Part shown: positions 13,201 to 25,100 of the stretch, one piece after another | Layout: each line of letters begins with the position of its first letter | Position numbering within the stretch: position 1 is the first letter of the stretch | Assembly: GCF_029227915.1 (NCBI RefSeq) | Contig: NC_079879.1 | Span: 7,628,001-7,688,000 of the forward strand | Direction of reading: 5' to 3' | Origin: Hydractinia symbiolongicarpus | Lineage: Eukaryota; Cnidaria; Hydrozoa; Anthoathecata; Hydractiniidae | DNA length: 60,000 bases | The notes under the pieces: model-generated | Database searches by the model: none | What the model was told of the DNA's origin: nothing | The model's input: the letters and a program-made list of their open reading frames with translations, nothing else | Translations under genes and position numbers: made by a program

Positions 13201-13209
13201 CAGGGATAG
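7266..13209 (+). CDS. TMEM39A: TMEM39 family multi-pass ER membrane protein
   Basis: Eight exons: 7266-7324, 9708-9876, 10359-10442, 11256-11410, 11526-11970, 12204-12385, 12695-12815 and 12982-13209. All junction phases close to a 480-residue protein (vertebrate TMEM39A is about 488). Exon 1 was too short to show as an ORF; it encodes MPVLRKSGNHK and ends on GTAGGT. Family hallmarks include the first hydrophobic segment ending QIQYMNIYKA, DYHLIVF, VLFLCYPFGVY, the block SPDTVRYEAECLRTDFNLRM followed by FNSVISAYYVAF, TIWPQDTLVRHSKGL-R--G and SSPLRLLNWL. About eight membrane segments are expected. The linker at residues 182-250 is hydrophilic and variable. TMEM39 proteins are ER-resident and linked to autophagy control and collagen secretion (family knowledge). 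Splicing exon 2 directly to exon 3 omits about 15 residues present in vertebrates (a WWYPYNHP segment), so a small exon may be absent or missed. A likely poly(A) signal AATAAA is at 13891. Confidence 0.92.
7691..7970. mobile_element. MITE A, intact 280-bp copy
   Basis: It is complete between inverted termini CACCTTTACGAT and ATCGTAAAGGTG, flanked by TA on both sides (7689-7690 and 7971-7972; context CAATA / TATTG). It is inverted relative to the split copy at 3123-5558. It lies in intron 1 of TMEM39 and preserves the empty site for MITE B at 7819-7820. An 88-aa frame running through it is a by-product. Confidence 0.88.
10783..11150 (-). mobile_element. 3' end of a non-LTR retrotransposon (LINE), 5'-truncated
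   Basis: The minus strand encodes the C-terminal tail of a LINE reverse-transcriptase ORF: RLNWLGHLERMEEDNWVRKC, then a basic GRPRKTW segment, ending at a stop at 10812-10810. About 25 nt further on, the element ends in an ATG-repeat tail (seen on the plus strand as TCATCATCATCATCATT). A second shorter copy is at 56433-56688. This copy lies antisense in TMEM39 intron 3. Confidence 0.8.
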
Positions 13210-14414
13210 CATTTTTACGCCGCGTTTTTGTTTGCCACTCTTATGTTGCGTTTCTTGTATCTCATTACGTTTTTTATACGAAAGATTCGTTTCATTGATA
13301 TGTACTGTTTTGTTGACTAGATTCCTCTACTTCACATGTCTCATCGGCAAAATGGCCGTGGTTTAATGTAAGTCATGAAATAATTTCACCGCGAATATTT
13401 GAATTATAGCGCAAGCAATGGTTATCGTGGGACGCCTTCCACTTAGGCTTTTTACCGCAGTTCCCATGATTTAGCCGTACGTAAAAATTTCTCTTTTAGG
13501 CGTGACGCTTGTTATTTGAAAGCATTGGGAATTAAGGAGAGGCGAACTGCGCACGGCATGGCTGCTGAACAAAGTCCACGATGACAGTATTGACTTTGAA
13601 GACCAGAACAACTCGTTCGGTCTGCGCCATAATTCCATTTAAATTTTACAGAATTCATGACAAAAAAAAAGATTAAGAATGTTTTGAGATTAAAAATATT
13701 CGTAGAGTTATAAAAAAATGATTTTTTATTACGCATAAAAACTGTATTTTCACCTAAAACTTTGCAGCACGAAAACACACTAGACCAAAAAATATAAATC
13801 AGTCTGTCAAAAATACCAATTTTGGTTCCATTTTTGTGAGTGCTGAATTATTTATAATTCAGTGTTTACGTCACGAGTCAATACATACAAAATAAACAAG
13901 AAAAGGTAAGGTAAAAATAGCAAATGTTGAACAGCATGTGAATAAATTTGTAAGTAACAAAAAGAATAAGAAAAATAAAAGATAAAGCCTCAATGTCGCG
14001 CGTTCGATTTGTTGTTGAATGTTTCCGCTCTGTATATTTTTTAAATTTGGCGCTATCTCATCACAACACACTTCTTCCTTCGAAGCTCGTAGTATTTTGT
14101 GGAAGAAAGACTTAAACATGAAAAAATATTGTTGTTGGTCATGACAGATATTCATTAACATTAAATAAGTTTACACGAAGAGTATAAAATGTTGTTACTA
14201 TTAAAAGAGACAACAGGTCCTGGGATTAAGGTTGGCAATAGACTGTTTATTTATAGAAATTCAAACGGTGACGTTTAGAGAGAAACCCGACTAGGAGCGC
14301 TAATTCTTCCCAACACACACAAGTACATCTAAAACCTACTTATTTTCACCCCTTACAACCATGGAAATTGTATAAAATTCTTGTTGGGAAAGTATATGAA
14401 TACTTAATTGTGAA

Positions 14415-14501
14415 ATATATTTATCAACCTCGTTCCCAGGGCTCTTTTTCATTTTTATGGGTGACGAAAAAGAGCCCTGGGAACGAACTTGATATATTTA
14501 T
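14415..14501. repeat. Foldback repeat with CTCGTTCCCAGGGC arms
   Basis: Nearly perfect inverted arms of about 35 nt (…CTCGTTCCCAGGGCTCTTT and complement) surround a short spacer of about 16 nt. The arm motif recurs singly or paired elsewhere in the window (see the foldback at 36085-36192). Confidence 0.85.
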
Positions 14502-16311
14502 TTGTTTGTTATAATAGTAGTTTTCTTAGTAGATTTTAAGATTTAGAAATCTATAATTTTTTCTCCCACGGTTAAATTTTTTTTGTTCACCTCTCCCTTT
14601 AACGACGTCATCAAAAAGCAGTATCTCTTTAAGCGTTTGTCAAAAGCATATGATGCGATATTTTTTCTCGATAAGCGTGTTCCCTCTGTTTAAATAATTT
14701 CATAAAAAAAAGTTTCGACCATTAGTGGTTTCTTTAAAACACATACACAGAATACATGATCAGCGTTAGCTCTACGTTATAATTGCAACGGGTAAACGCA
14801 AAAAAATTTGTGTGTATCGACGGTTCATTGCTGACACCATCAAAATTCAATTGACAGATCTATCTCATTGTTTTTTTACTTATGTGGATTATTACACCGG
14901 CTTATCGACTAGTTCCTTATCAAAGCAAAAAAAAAAACCAAATAAATATTTCTATTTTGCCTTTCAATATTAAGCAGACAGTGCCTTATTTAAAAGAAGC
15001 CTCTTTTAATTATTATTTTCATTTAGCTAATAACGAGGAAGTACGGGAAATTATATTGAAATCGCTATCTGTTTGTGTATCGTCCTATTTGTATTTATTT
15101 AGTAAAGACTGTTAAAATAAAGGATTAACATATACTTAAGCTTATTATAAATAAAACTAGCAACTTCTTGCCTAGTACCTTTTTGTAGAATAACCATCCG
15201 AAAAGCTACAGTTGAAGTTGCAACATTAATTTCAAACTCGATTTCATACACCCTCGTCCCCATAGATTTTTGGCTTTTTGATATGAGAGCCGTTTATAAT
15301 TTAATTCAAGTAAACAGAAGTAATATAATCTAGGTTGATAACGTTACAGTTCTCTGCACAACGTTATTTCGTAATAGATAATAATATTTTTTTAATTGAC
15401 GTGCAAATCGTAATGAACGGCTACAGTCACGCTTATATCAAATAGCATTTTGTTAAAAGAAAAAAAATGCTTCCAGCTGCAGAAGAGAAAGAAACTTTCC
15501 TACAAAACGTAGGTGTATTTTTATTTTATACGCCTTTTTATAAAAGCAACATAAAATTCTGGCTAAAGATGACTTAATTGTTGCTTACTTGCTGTTTGTG
15601 AACTATCTATCAGGAAAAACCAAATTTGCGTATGTGAAATAAAAATACATCGTTTTAACTGCGTTGCCGATGTACAAACAGTTTGACTTTAAAAGCAAGG
15701 AAAGCCTCGGAAAATATTAGTACTTTTAGAATCCTCCTGTTTTCCTTCCAACGTCGTCTCCAGGGCTTTTCTACACCTGACACTTTGACAGGGACTATAT
15801 TTTTATTATTTAGTCGTTAAAGAATTTACATTTTTTCGTAAAGATAAATGCACAACTATAGCTGTTCAAAATGGCAGCAGGAGAAAGAGAAAGAATGCAG
15901 TGGTCTGTCTATCGTATCAGGTTGCTCTAGGGAATGAGAAGGCTTGCTTAAATAGATTAATCAGCTTTCGTAATGCTTTTTGATGATTTATGATAATTTT
16001 TTATGGTTTATACTTATCTCGTCCCCAGAGCTTCTATTTCTCTTCCTGATATAATTGCTGAAACGAAAACGTAAAGCGAAAAGAAAGTCTTTGCATGCCA
16101 ACCCTAAATAAACGCCGGTATTATTGAAGTTATTATTTAGATTTCCATAGCGAAACTCTTTATTTTCAAGGTCAACCTTCTATTACAATAAATCCTCAGG
16201 GCTTTTGCTTTGCCGTCAGATATACAACAGGTTGCTTTATAGTCTAACTCTTATACAACAGAGGACAACCTTTTCATGCCGCAACGGTTAATTTGAAGAT
16301 AGACAGATGTG

Positions 16312-16644
16312 CATATTTTACATGGCTAATCTTACAAATATCGAGGGATATACCCTGTCTATTATTTCCAGGAGGGGTCATGGCTTAGATGAAGAGTTCT
16401 AGAGTATTTAATGCTCATTTTGAGCTACGCAGACCCAATTAGGGCCGCGCTCTACTGGACAACTCCCGGCAACATCCAACGGCGCACACAGTGTGCAATC
16501 TCCCCAATTTCCTTCACATGGCTTAGGTTAACCCGGGGCTATGGTAACATTCACTCGCCCAATCGCTGAATCGCCGTCAAGAGGAATCAAACCCCGGTCT
16601 CCCGCACGGAGCACGAGAACTATAACCACTAATCTACGCCGCCA
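16312..16644 (-). mobile_element. tRNA-derived SINE, copy 1
   Basis: Read on the minus strand from 16644, the element starts with a tRNA-like head: A box TAGATTAGTGG and B box GGTTTGATTCC about 35 nt apart, the internal Pol III promoter layout. A shared body of about 260 nt follows. The second copy at 17828-18162 aligns along the whole length with only scattered differences. Confidence 0.85.
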
Positions 16645-16660
16645 CAAAAAAGAGACCATT

Positions 16661-17030
16661 CTTAAGGGAGATTTTTACGGAGCGACTTGTAAATGGCGAG
16701 TTCGGCGGCGAACTATCTTTTTGATTTTCACGTGGAAGGAAAACATGTGGTGAATTTAAAATACTGAATGTAAGCACTTTTGGGATATTAAAAACCAGAG
16801 AGTTATTTTGAATTTTGAAGTAATTTTCTTAAAATGAACACGGATTATTGAATTTTGCCGAATGGTTTTTAGTTACAGCGAAACATTTCACCGCGAAAAA
16901 TTAGGTACTGTTTTTTCTTTTTGGCGAAGCGAATTTTTTGAGGCAAAATGAAAACAAATAATCTGCGCATGCTCAGATACATTTAACTGGCGAATTCGCC
17001 ATCCAATTCACTTCGTGAAAATCCCCTTAG
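16661..17030. mobile_element. MITE-like element with CTAAGGGGATTTT termini
   Basis: Inverted termini: left CTTAAGGGAGATTTTTACG at 16661, and right, in reverse complement, CTAAGGGGATTTTCACG ending at 17030. Subterminal TGGCGAATTCGCC-like palindromes occur on both sides. It sits within 20 bp of the 5' head of SINE copy 1. No coding frame. Confidence 0.7.
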
Positions 17031-17827
17031 AAACAGGGGCTTAACATGCTACAAGCTAGTAACGTCAGTGGCGAATTTAGGTATGTCAAGTTAGTCGGGT
17101 GGTCGTACTTAATTTTCGTCAAAAACCTTGTTGTTGCAATTTTAAAGAAGTATTTCGCTTAAGCACAAAAACTTCCAGGGTGGCTTTCGTAAGATGATCT
17201 GGGTTGAATTTCTATAGAATTTCTACACACAAACACATGTATGTATTATATAGTTGAGCGCATATTGATCAATGATATGGGGTAATACGTAAGAAACTGC
17301 TTAATTATCCTGGGACTTACTTCGCATGTTGTTTTATGAGGGGGGCACAAAATTCAGTTATTTGCTTTAATTCACTGTAAAATTTGTTGCGTATTCCCCC
17401 TAACTTAATATCGCTGTACTACGACTTACTTGTTGTATTAGGGGGTGAAAAATCTAAATAATAATAACATGTGACCGTAAAAAGCATAAACCAATCCCCG
17501 TAATTTTAACCCAAGTAACTCAAACCAGGCGAGAATATTCATTAAGGGGTAGTGGCTTGTGAAATACTGCTAAAAACCGTTAAAAACAAAAACAAATGAT
17601 ACTTTACTTCGTCGCACAATAGTTTTTCGCAACAAAAATAAAATAATAAACAACACATTTACTTTTGAAGATTTGTCATCAAGGTCATAAAGCAGCAAAT
17701 GAAAAAGAACTTGACAAAAACTGTATAACTACCCCCTGATAAAATTATTGCGACTGACTTGTGAAGAGATTTCCATGCTAAATTGAATATGAAACTATGA
17801 AGCCGCAGCTAGCATAGATAGATAGTT

Positions 17828-18162
17828 GTGCATATTTTGCATGGCTAGCCTCACAAATATCAAGGGATATACCCTGTCTATTATTTCCAGGAGGGACCAT
17901 GGCTTAGATTGACAGTCCTGGAGCATTTAATGCTCATTTTGAGCTACGTAGACCCAATCAGGGCCCACGCTCTACTAGACAACTCTCGGTAACAACCAAC
18001 GGCCCACACAGTGTGCCATCTCCCTAATTTTCCTCACATGCCTTGGGTTAACCCGGGGCTATGGTAACATTCACTCGCCCATGTTCAATCGCCGTCAAGA
18101 GGAATCGGACCCCGGTCTCCCGCATAGAGTACGAGATCTATAACCACTAATCTACGGCGCCT
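17828..18162 (-). mobile_element. tRNA-derived SINE, copy 2
   Basis: Same element as 16312-16644 and same orientation. A box TAGATTAGTGG; B box GGTCCGATTCC, closer to the Pol III consensus than copy 1. Copies are about 1.2 kb apart with unrelated DNA between, so they look like separate insertions of one family rather than a tandem duplication. Confidence 0.85.
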
Positions 18163-18463
18163 CTATGTAGTGTTCGTCCAAAGTACTGGAGAAAGAAAAC
18201 GCATGATATTTTTATTAAAGCTTTGCTGTTCGTTAAGTTGGATAAAAAAAGTTGTTTTCCGTGGCACTACGAATGTTTGAATTAAAAGCGGATGTTAAGT
18301 GGAATAAGCTGCTCTTTTAAATCAACAATTTAAGGTTAAAAGAATGGTTTACTTTACAAGACCTCGAGAAATACTATTTTCTGGTGAATTTTGTTTAACG
18401 ATGGTTGGTGTTTAGGTAGAAGTAGATTTTATAATGTTTCTATTGTGTTTTTAGCTAGTTAGA

Positions 18464-18493
18464 ATGCAGATGAATTGTGAAATTCATCTGCAT
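18464..18493. repeat. Perfect 13-bp hairpin with GTGA loop
   Basis: ATGCAGATGAATT pairs exactly with AATTCATCTGCAT across a 4-nt loop. The right arm is partly repeated again just downstream (CATCTGCAT). No coding context. Confidence 0.8.
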
Positions 18494-19404
18494 TCATCTG
18501 CATACTATTTTTGAACTAGTAAGATAAAAAAATCAATAAGGTATAATATTTTTGTTAGTTATATAAAAAAACGAAAAATGGCTTATTCGAACATAAAAAA
18601 TGTATATTATATATTATATAAAATATAATTTTATGTTTTCTTATAAATTTTAATCTGCTTTTTGTTCTCACACAGTGTTTTATAAAACTGTACTCTTATT
18701 CGGCTGGTCACCAAAAATCTATTAAAATATGCTCTCCAGCGTAGAGTACCATACGGCATACAAAAATTTATAGTTCTTAAAAAAATGCCTCCTGGATAGG
18801 GGTTAAAATACTTAGGATTTTTTTCAAAGCGTGCAGAAATATTAACCCCAACACGGTGTGTAAACCCGGTCACTTTATAAAACATGTCATTTTAAGTAAA
18901 CCTGCTCTAAATCTCAGTATAAAACTGGCTATATATAGACCTGTCCCTGCTTGGTTTCCTTATATTTCTTAGTGACTTTGTAAAAAATGGACTAACTTGT
19001 TTAAATTCCTGTATCCCCCCTTAATGTTACAAAAATTATGAATTTCAAACGGTCCATTCTGGCTAGAGTACTTTATTTAGGATATAGTGTAAAACATGAC
19101 ACAAAGCTTTTTAGAAAATATTGTGGTAAACAGATGGTGTTCTCAGGGCTTTTTCCCCCTTTTTAGCCTCTCTAGTACGACACGTGTTTATGGACATCAA
19201 AATTAATTAAATAAATCGAGAAAAAACTTAATCTGAAACCATTCTCGTTGTCGTAGCAGCGTAAATAGTGTTGAATCACACCCAAAAATTTTCCATGGAA
19301 ACGAGATTTCTAATTTTAAATGGAGCAGGGACCGGCATTCTCAATACACCGTTCCTCGTGAAAAAAAATTATTTAGTAAACAAATCTCGCGTGCGCAAAT
19401 CAAG

Positions 19405-19467
19405 ATGGCGGCTGGTGATACAAAAACAAACCTGAACGTTAAAAATGAACAAAAATGGATAATAGGC
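19405..19467 (+). CDS. Candidate alternative first coding exon of the SLC28 gene
   Basis: An ATG in strong context (CAAGATGGCGG) opens 21 codons (MAAGDTKTNLNVKNEQKWIIG) and ends in phase 0 at a good donor, GTAAGC. The local GC bump just before the ATG is promoter-like. The phase matches exon 2 of the nucleoside transporter at 23651, so this could be an alternative first exon for it; it could also start another transcript or be chance. No conserved motif supports it. Confidence 0.3.
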
Positions 19468-22107
19468 GTAAGCTTCTTTTTACATTTTTTTAGCTGCTTG
19501 ATAAGATTTGATTTGTGGTGCTTTGTTTATTTAATATCTGTAAACATACATTGGTCGATATTCTACTCTCTAGCTAGCAGTACAATTAACAACAAGCCTT
19601 TAGCTAAACTACGCATCATCATTCACTCCTTCCTACATCGTCATTCCCTTTCATTTAGGGATAGCTGCGAATTAGAAAATTAATCTTTCCCTTAAACAAC
19701 AAGTAAGCTCTTTTAGCTCTAGCATTTTTGTGGCAAAAAAAGATGCTAGAGCCTGCTAAGAAAGGTCTATCCCAGTGGATTTTTTCTTACCGAAACATCG
19801 TTTAGGATTTTATTATCAAGTGTGGATTTATAACAATACCTTTATGTGAAAAAATGGGCTAAAAATAACCTCACTTCACCTAGTGCCAATCTTTTTTTTT
19901 CTCATGGTGAAGCCAGAGCAAAACAGAGCTTATCTCTAAAAATGTAAACAAAGAAATTCATCTATAGGTATCAACAAGGTGTTGTTGTTGCCTTTCCTTT
20001 TTCTGTTGCACAATGTTCTTTTTTAGCTAAAAGTTTATTAACCTACTTTTAAAGGTTATTTTTATTATTATTTACCAGGGTGTAATCAAGAGGGTGCAGA
20101 TAGCCACAAATGCCCGCATTTTCCCGAACCCGCCCGGAACCTTCTCGAAATGCAATTCCTTGTAACAAATCATGTGGACAATAGTTGGGAAGAAGGTGCT
20201 TAAAGAGAAAGGAGTTAATAAAGTTTATAAGTTATTTATAAAATAAACCTTATCAAAAACCATCAAAAAAGGTTCTTTTAAGAACTTCGTTAATTTTTAT
20301 AGTTCCTTTGAATCATATTACTGTCTGTTTTTTTGTGTTTTTTTTCCGGCATTGTCCGGGCCTATGCATGTTTTTCAGGCAAATACTTGAATTTTTTTCA
20401 AAACGCCGAACTCGCCCGGAAACACCCGCACTTTTTACGGCGTAGGCGGCTTATTGAAACCCTTGTGTGTAATCCAGCATTCTCATTAGCCGTTCAATGA
20501 CTATTTCCTGATTTGAATTATCCTTAATTTCAAAATTTATTTTCACAATATAATTTTCGTCTTTTTGTTTTATTTTTTCTTGCATGACTTTTCTGTAGCT
20601 TTTTGTTTTGCTTTGATACGTTATGTTTAGGTTTGAGTAAAATTTTATATTATGTAAAATATTTGTAGATAAATCACACAACGTTGCGTTATACATTAAT
20701 TACACAAAAAAAGAATTCAAATCTGTAAAATAATAATAAGTCTACAATGTATCATATTTTATTTAAATAATTTAAACAATTCATTAAATGCTCCATCAAA
20801 TACTTTTAGTTAATAATCAAAAGCAAAGTTAATAATCTGATTTAGTTTTAAATATCAAAAAATGTCTGCAATTTAAGTTTACTCATCAAGTTTTTACCTC
20901 AAAACCACGAAAGAATACTTAGATAGGTATATGATTTTCAAAGAAAGCTTCAAGCAGAGAGGAGCTATAAAGCATAAAATTACAGGGTATAAAGTATTTA
21001 TAAGATATTATGTTGGGGAAGTTATCCTTGGTGGTTGACTCTATGAGATAGTTGTTATACATTGATACATTGTATTTTTTATATTTTTTGGTAATTAACT
21101 AAAGATATTTTATAAAATTTTATTATACAACCCCGTGCAAGTGGACTTTCGTCTGGGTAAAAAGGTTAAAACATTTGGAGAAATAAGAGAGACACTGTAG
21201 TAATAGTGGTAGTTTTGTTTATTTATCAATAAGTTATGGACAATGTAAAAAAATGATAATTATTGATTGAAGACACACCTATAAGTCTAGGACTATTCTG
21301 AAGGAGGTCACCAGTATTCAGTAGATAATTGTATATGCTAAGTAACTCCCAAAGAGAAAGAAGCAAAGAATAACAAGTTAGTGCACAGATGTTGTAGTTC
21401 CTGGGACAAAGGCTGGAGGTGGAAGGCAGGAAGCAGATTTGGGACAGAGAAAAGCACTTGCATAAATTTTAATTGGATATTGGGCAATATTTTAATTTGG
21501 GCATATTACTTCACAATAAAAATAAGTATGAGAAGTTTGATTGATGATGACATCCTTTTTATTTTATTTGTCTTGTTACTACAAGACATTATTTTGATTG
21601 ATGATGACATGATGTCATCATCAATCAAACTATTCGTACTTATTTTTATATTGGGCAATAATTAAACATTTTTATTTCTATTAAATCCTTGTGTGGAATT
21701 TACCCTTATGTATTTCACATAAGACAGTAATTTCTATTTCTCACAATATAATTGAGTATAATTCTTTTTTTTTAATTCTTTATCTAAATTTTAGTAATGT
21801 TTTTTATTTATGTTTTCAAAAATTTAGATGTTTTTAATCTCATTTCATTACTCCAAAATTTCTTTGTTGCTATGCCAACTATGTAGTGCAGTATGATTTA
21901 TTTTCAACTTAGTGGATAACTTCAACTTGTTGTTCTGTGCAAATGTGCATGAAACTAAAAGCTACAACAAACTTTTGTTTGCTTGACAACTCAGGCTTTG
22001 TTATGAAAATATTATTTTGTGTTATTATTTTTAAAAACAAATAGTCTCTGTGCTAACATAACAACTTAAATAAAAGGTTTTGCAAAAAAACATTGAGAGT
22101 TCTTAAC
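19468..22107. other. Non-coding DNA upstream of the SLC28 start
   Basis: AT-rich. Contains a minus-strand 81-codon frame at 20696-20451 with charged, protein-like composition but no recognised motif or splice partner, and the inverted repeat at 21519-21646. Nothing else was identified. Confidence 0.5.
21519..21646. repeat. Long inverted repeat (about 35-bp arms)
   Basis: The left arm contains AGTTTGATTGATGATGACAT; the right arm is its complement with few mismatches. A third partial copy of GATTGATGATGACAT lies in the loop at about 21596-21610, so either of two left segments can pair with the right arm. Confidence 0.8.
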
Positions 22108-25100
22108 ATGGCTTCGTCATACGACATCGAAAAAGCTGAAGAGGTTTGTGCATGTTATTGAATTTATTTTACTAACAAGTTTAATCTGTTCTGAATAAAT
22201 TCTATAAGCAACGTTGTATCATCCTGATCTCTGATATTTTCGTATAATATATCTTTGTTTTTTTTTTAATTTGTGATAATATAATGTTTTTCAGATTCTG
22301 AAAATTTCCAGGAAAGCATATTTTTCTGTATTTTCCGGCACCGTTGTATGAAAAATAATGCACTTTATTTTTAATAGTGTGACGCCTTCTGAAGACACTT
22401 CTTTTTTTTGACTTGTCGATATTTTGTTAACTCAAGTTTTATGGCAATTCTAATTTACCGATAAAATGACAAGCGCTTAGTTTTTTGGCTCAAGAGTGAT
22501 AGGGAGTTGATTCAATTAGTAAGTGTAGAGTCAAGAAAGTCGAAAAAGTCGATGTTTGGAATTTTTAAGCAATACTGTGAAACTCTTTGCTGTGTTTAAT
22601 CATTCATTACAGCACTTCTTTTTACTTGAATATGTATAATAACACTCAAATGTTTTTTTCTTAATTTTTCAGTTTTTCAGTGTTGACCTGGTATGCTGAC
22701 CAAACTTTCGTTTTTAGGCTTAAAATATGCTTCGGGTATGCTTAATTTTAAAAAACCTTAAAATAATACTCATGAGAATATACGAAACATAAAAAATACC
22801 AATACAAGGGTTTACAAATATTTCTTCTGAACGTTACATCGCAATGAAATGACGTATGTTTATTAGAATGGCAGTTGTTGCCATGACAACGTTTATATAT
22901 AATAACAGTATATAGAAATAAAAATATTATCGATTACATGGTACACTTCCTATTTTTAACGCGGTCTGCCTCTTATATATACGCAGTAATTTAAAGCTTT
23001 TTTTTCAATTACAAGTTCTTATAAAAAAACATGACGGGGAGTTCGAATATTACAAGTTTTTTATAAATAGTTCTTAACTTTCGCTGCAATAGTTTCATAA
23101 GTTTCTTGAGTTTTCGGGTCTTAACTAAGTTCAAGTCTGACGAAAGAATTAGGTACGATTGCGTAATAAACATTTATGTAAAGTCCTGGAAACAGCGTGT
23201 AACGTGTACTATGAAATTTCTTTTTGTGAGTTTTTTGGAAAATAATTATTTTTTCTAGTACTAATCTTCAAAAGCTTTTAAAAAACGTACTACCCCATAA
23301 TACAACTCTTGTCTTTTTGTACCTACAGCGACGTTGGTTTAAAACCTAATACATGACTACGAAGCCAACGGGAGCGAATATAGGGTTAAGTTTTAGTAGA
23401 ACGAAGTCCTTGAGATTGCTGTTGAAGTGGATAACTAAGCAAAATTCTATAAACGCTACCATCTTTAGTATCAAGGGAATAAAGCGTTTACTCACAAACG
23501 ACCAAAATGGGCGGAATAGTTATAAAATTTTTGCCGTTTAAAAGTAGAATTGATTTTTTACTTTTAAACCGGAGAAATTTGTCCTGCCAATCCTTCAAGG
23601 TTTTTTTCTGTAGGATTCTTTTTTACCACAATTTAATTCATATATTATAGAATGGAAAAAAAGAAGAAATTGAGATGGTTGATGCGAAGAGGCAGACTGA
23701 ATACAAGACCGCTCCTTTGCCCGATGCAACTAAAAGAACTTTACGCGGTCCATTAGCACCTGTCAATAATTTTCTTAATGCGGTGGAAGAAAGTACTATT
23801 AGTTTTGTTCAAGAGCAAGAGTCCTACGTCATTGGAATATTTTTGCTTTTACTCTTTTGCGGTTATATAGTCTACTTTACATTTGCCGTGAGTAAAGACT
23901 TTGATCGAGCTCGCGACTTAGTATACGTGACCTGCTTTGGACTCTTTTGTATCTTGTATTGGGCTGTAAAAAAGTATTGGGGCCGTGCCATTTGGAAAAC
24001 TATACTGAAACCTTTGCATGCTAGCTTGGTTTCATATTGGAAGTTTTTAAAATGGTTAGTTTTTTTTTTCTTTCCTATCGGATTGCTTCTCAATACCGCA
24101 TTTATTTTCATCCAACATTTTTTTATATTTTCTGTTAAATTTCAACTAGAGGGATAGAAAAATCCTATTTTTATAAAAAGTATTTAGAATTTATTAAGGG
24201 AAAACATTAATTTCCTGCAAGCCCTATAATAATTCTATCCACAAAATATGGGTTTCGCGATAATTAGCGATATGTTTTTTCGCGTAAATTTCATTCGCGT
24301 TAAAAAGCGTGTTGGTTTAATTTTAGGGGGTAAAAACAGCAGGGTCGAGTTTCGTGCGACGTATTTGGAAACAAAGACATTAAATAGACTTTTTTTTTAC
24401 TAGAAAATTATTGTTGTATTCTCATTTTCAGGCTTGGCATTCTCCTATTTGTTGGTTTTATTCTTTTTTGGATTATTTATGATACAAGAAAAGAACCAGA
24501 AAGATTGATCTCATTGGCTGGTTTGTTTTTTTATGTTCTTCTTGGCTTTCTGTTGTCAAAGAAACGTGACCAGGTAACACCTTTGTGGTGACGCATTCTT
24601 ACCTATATTCAACCCCTAAGGTTATTTTTTAACGTTTTACCTTCTCGTTAGAGTCAACAAGTTACTAGAAAATTTCCCAAATCAGATGTTTAGATCAGCC
24701 ACCATGTAGGCAATAATACTAATTGCGTCGCTACAATCCTTTGTGCAGTTTGTGACTTGAATGAATGAGTGCAGTCATCTGTTATTATAGAAAGTTTTTT
24801 TTCTCTTTTCATTGTAGATGTAAAGTATAATCTATTGTTATATTTTATATTGTATGTATTTATTTTTTTTGTCAAAAAACAATATAAAATATGTAAGAAA
24901 ACCTGCCCTGTGCCAAAAATATTTTAATTAAAAACTAATTCTTGCAAAAATAGCAAAATATGCAACTCTCAAAAAATTCGCACGAATAAGTACCATAATT
25001 TTAACACTTTTTATTTCCAATCCGTTATTAATAGATAAAATGGCGTCCTGTGCTGTGGGGATTTGCATTACAATTTATATTTGGTCTGTTGATTCTGCGC

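Larger units (their letters stand above)
13210..19404. other. Intergenic, repeat-rich, no gene recognised
   Basis: It holds the TMEM39 3' UTR, foldbacks, two SINE copies and a TIR element (listed separately). I translated the more open frames, including 13871-14161 (-), 14882-15115 (+) and 18631-18885 (-). None had family motifs, good splice partners or convincing composition. Confidence 0.6.

Noticed and set aside
13014-13298. 94-codon frame overlapping TMEM39 exon 8 taken as a separate gene
   Set aside because: It is the shifted frame of the last exon; kept only as evidence for a possible frameshift at the TMEM39 C-terminus.
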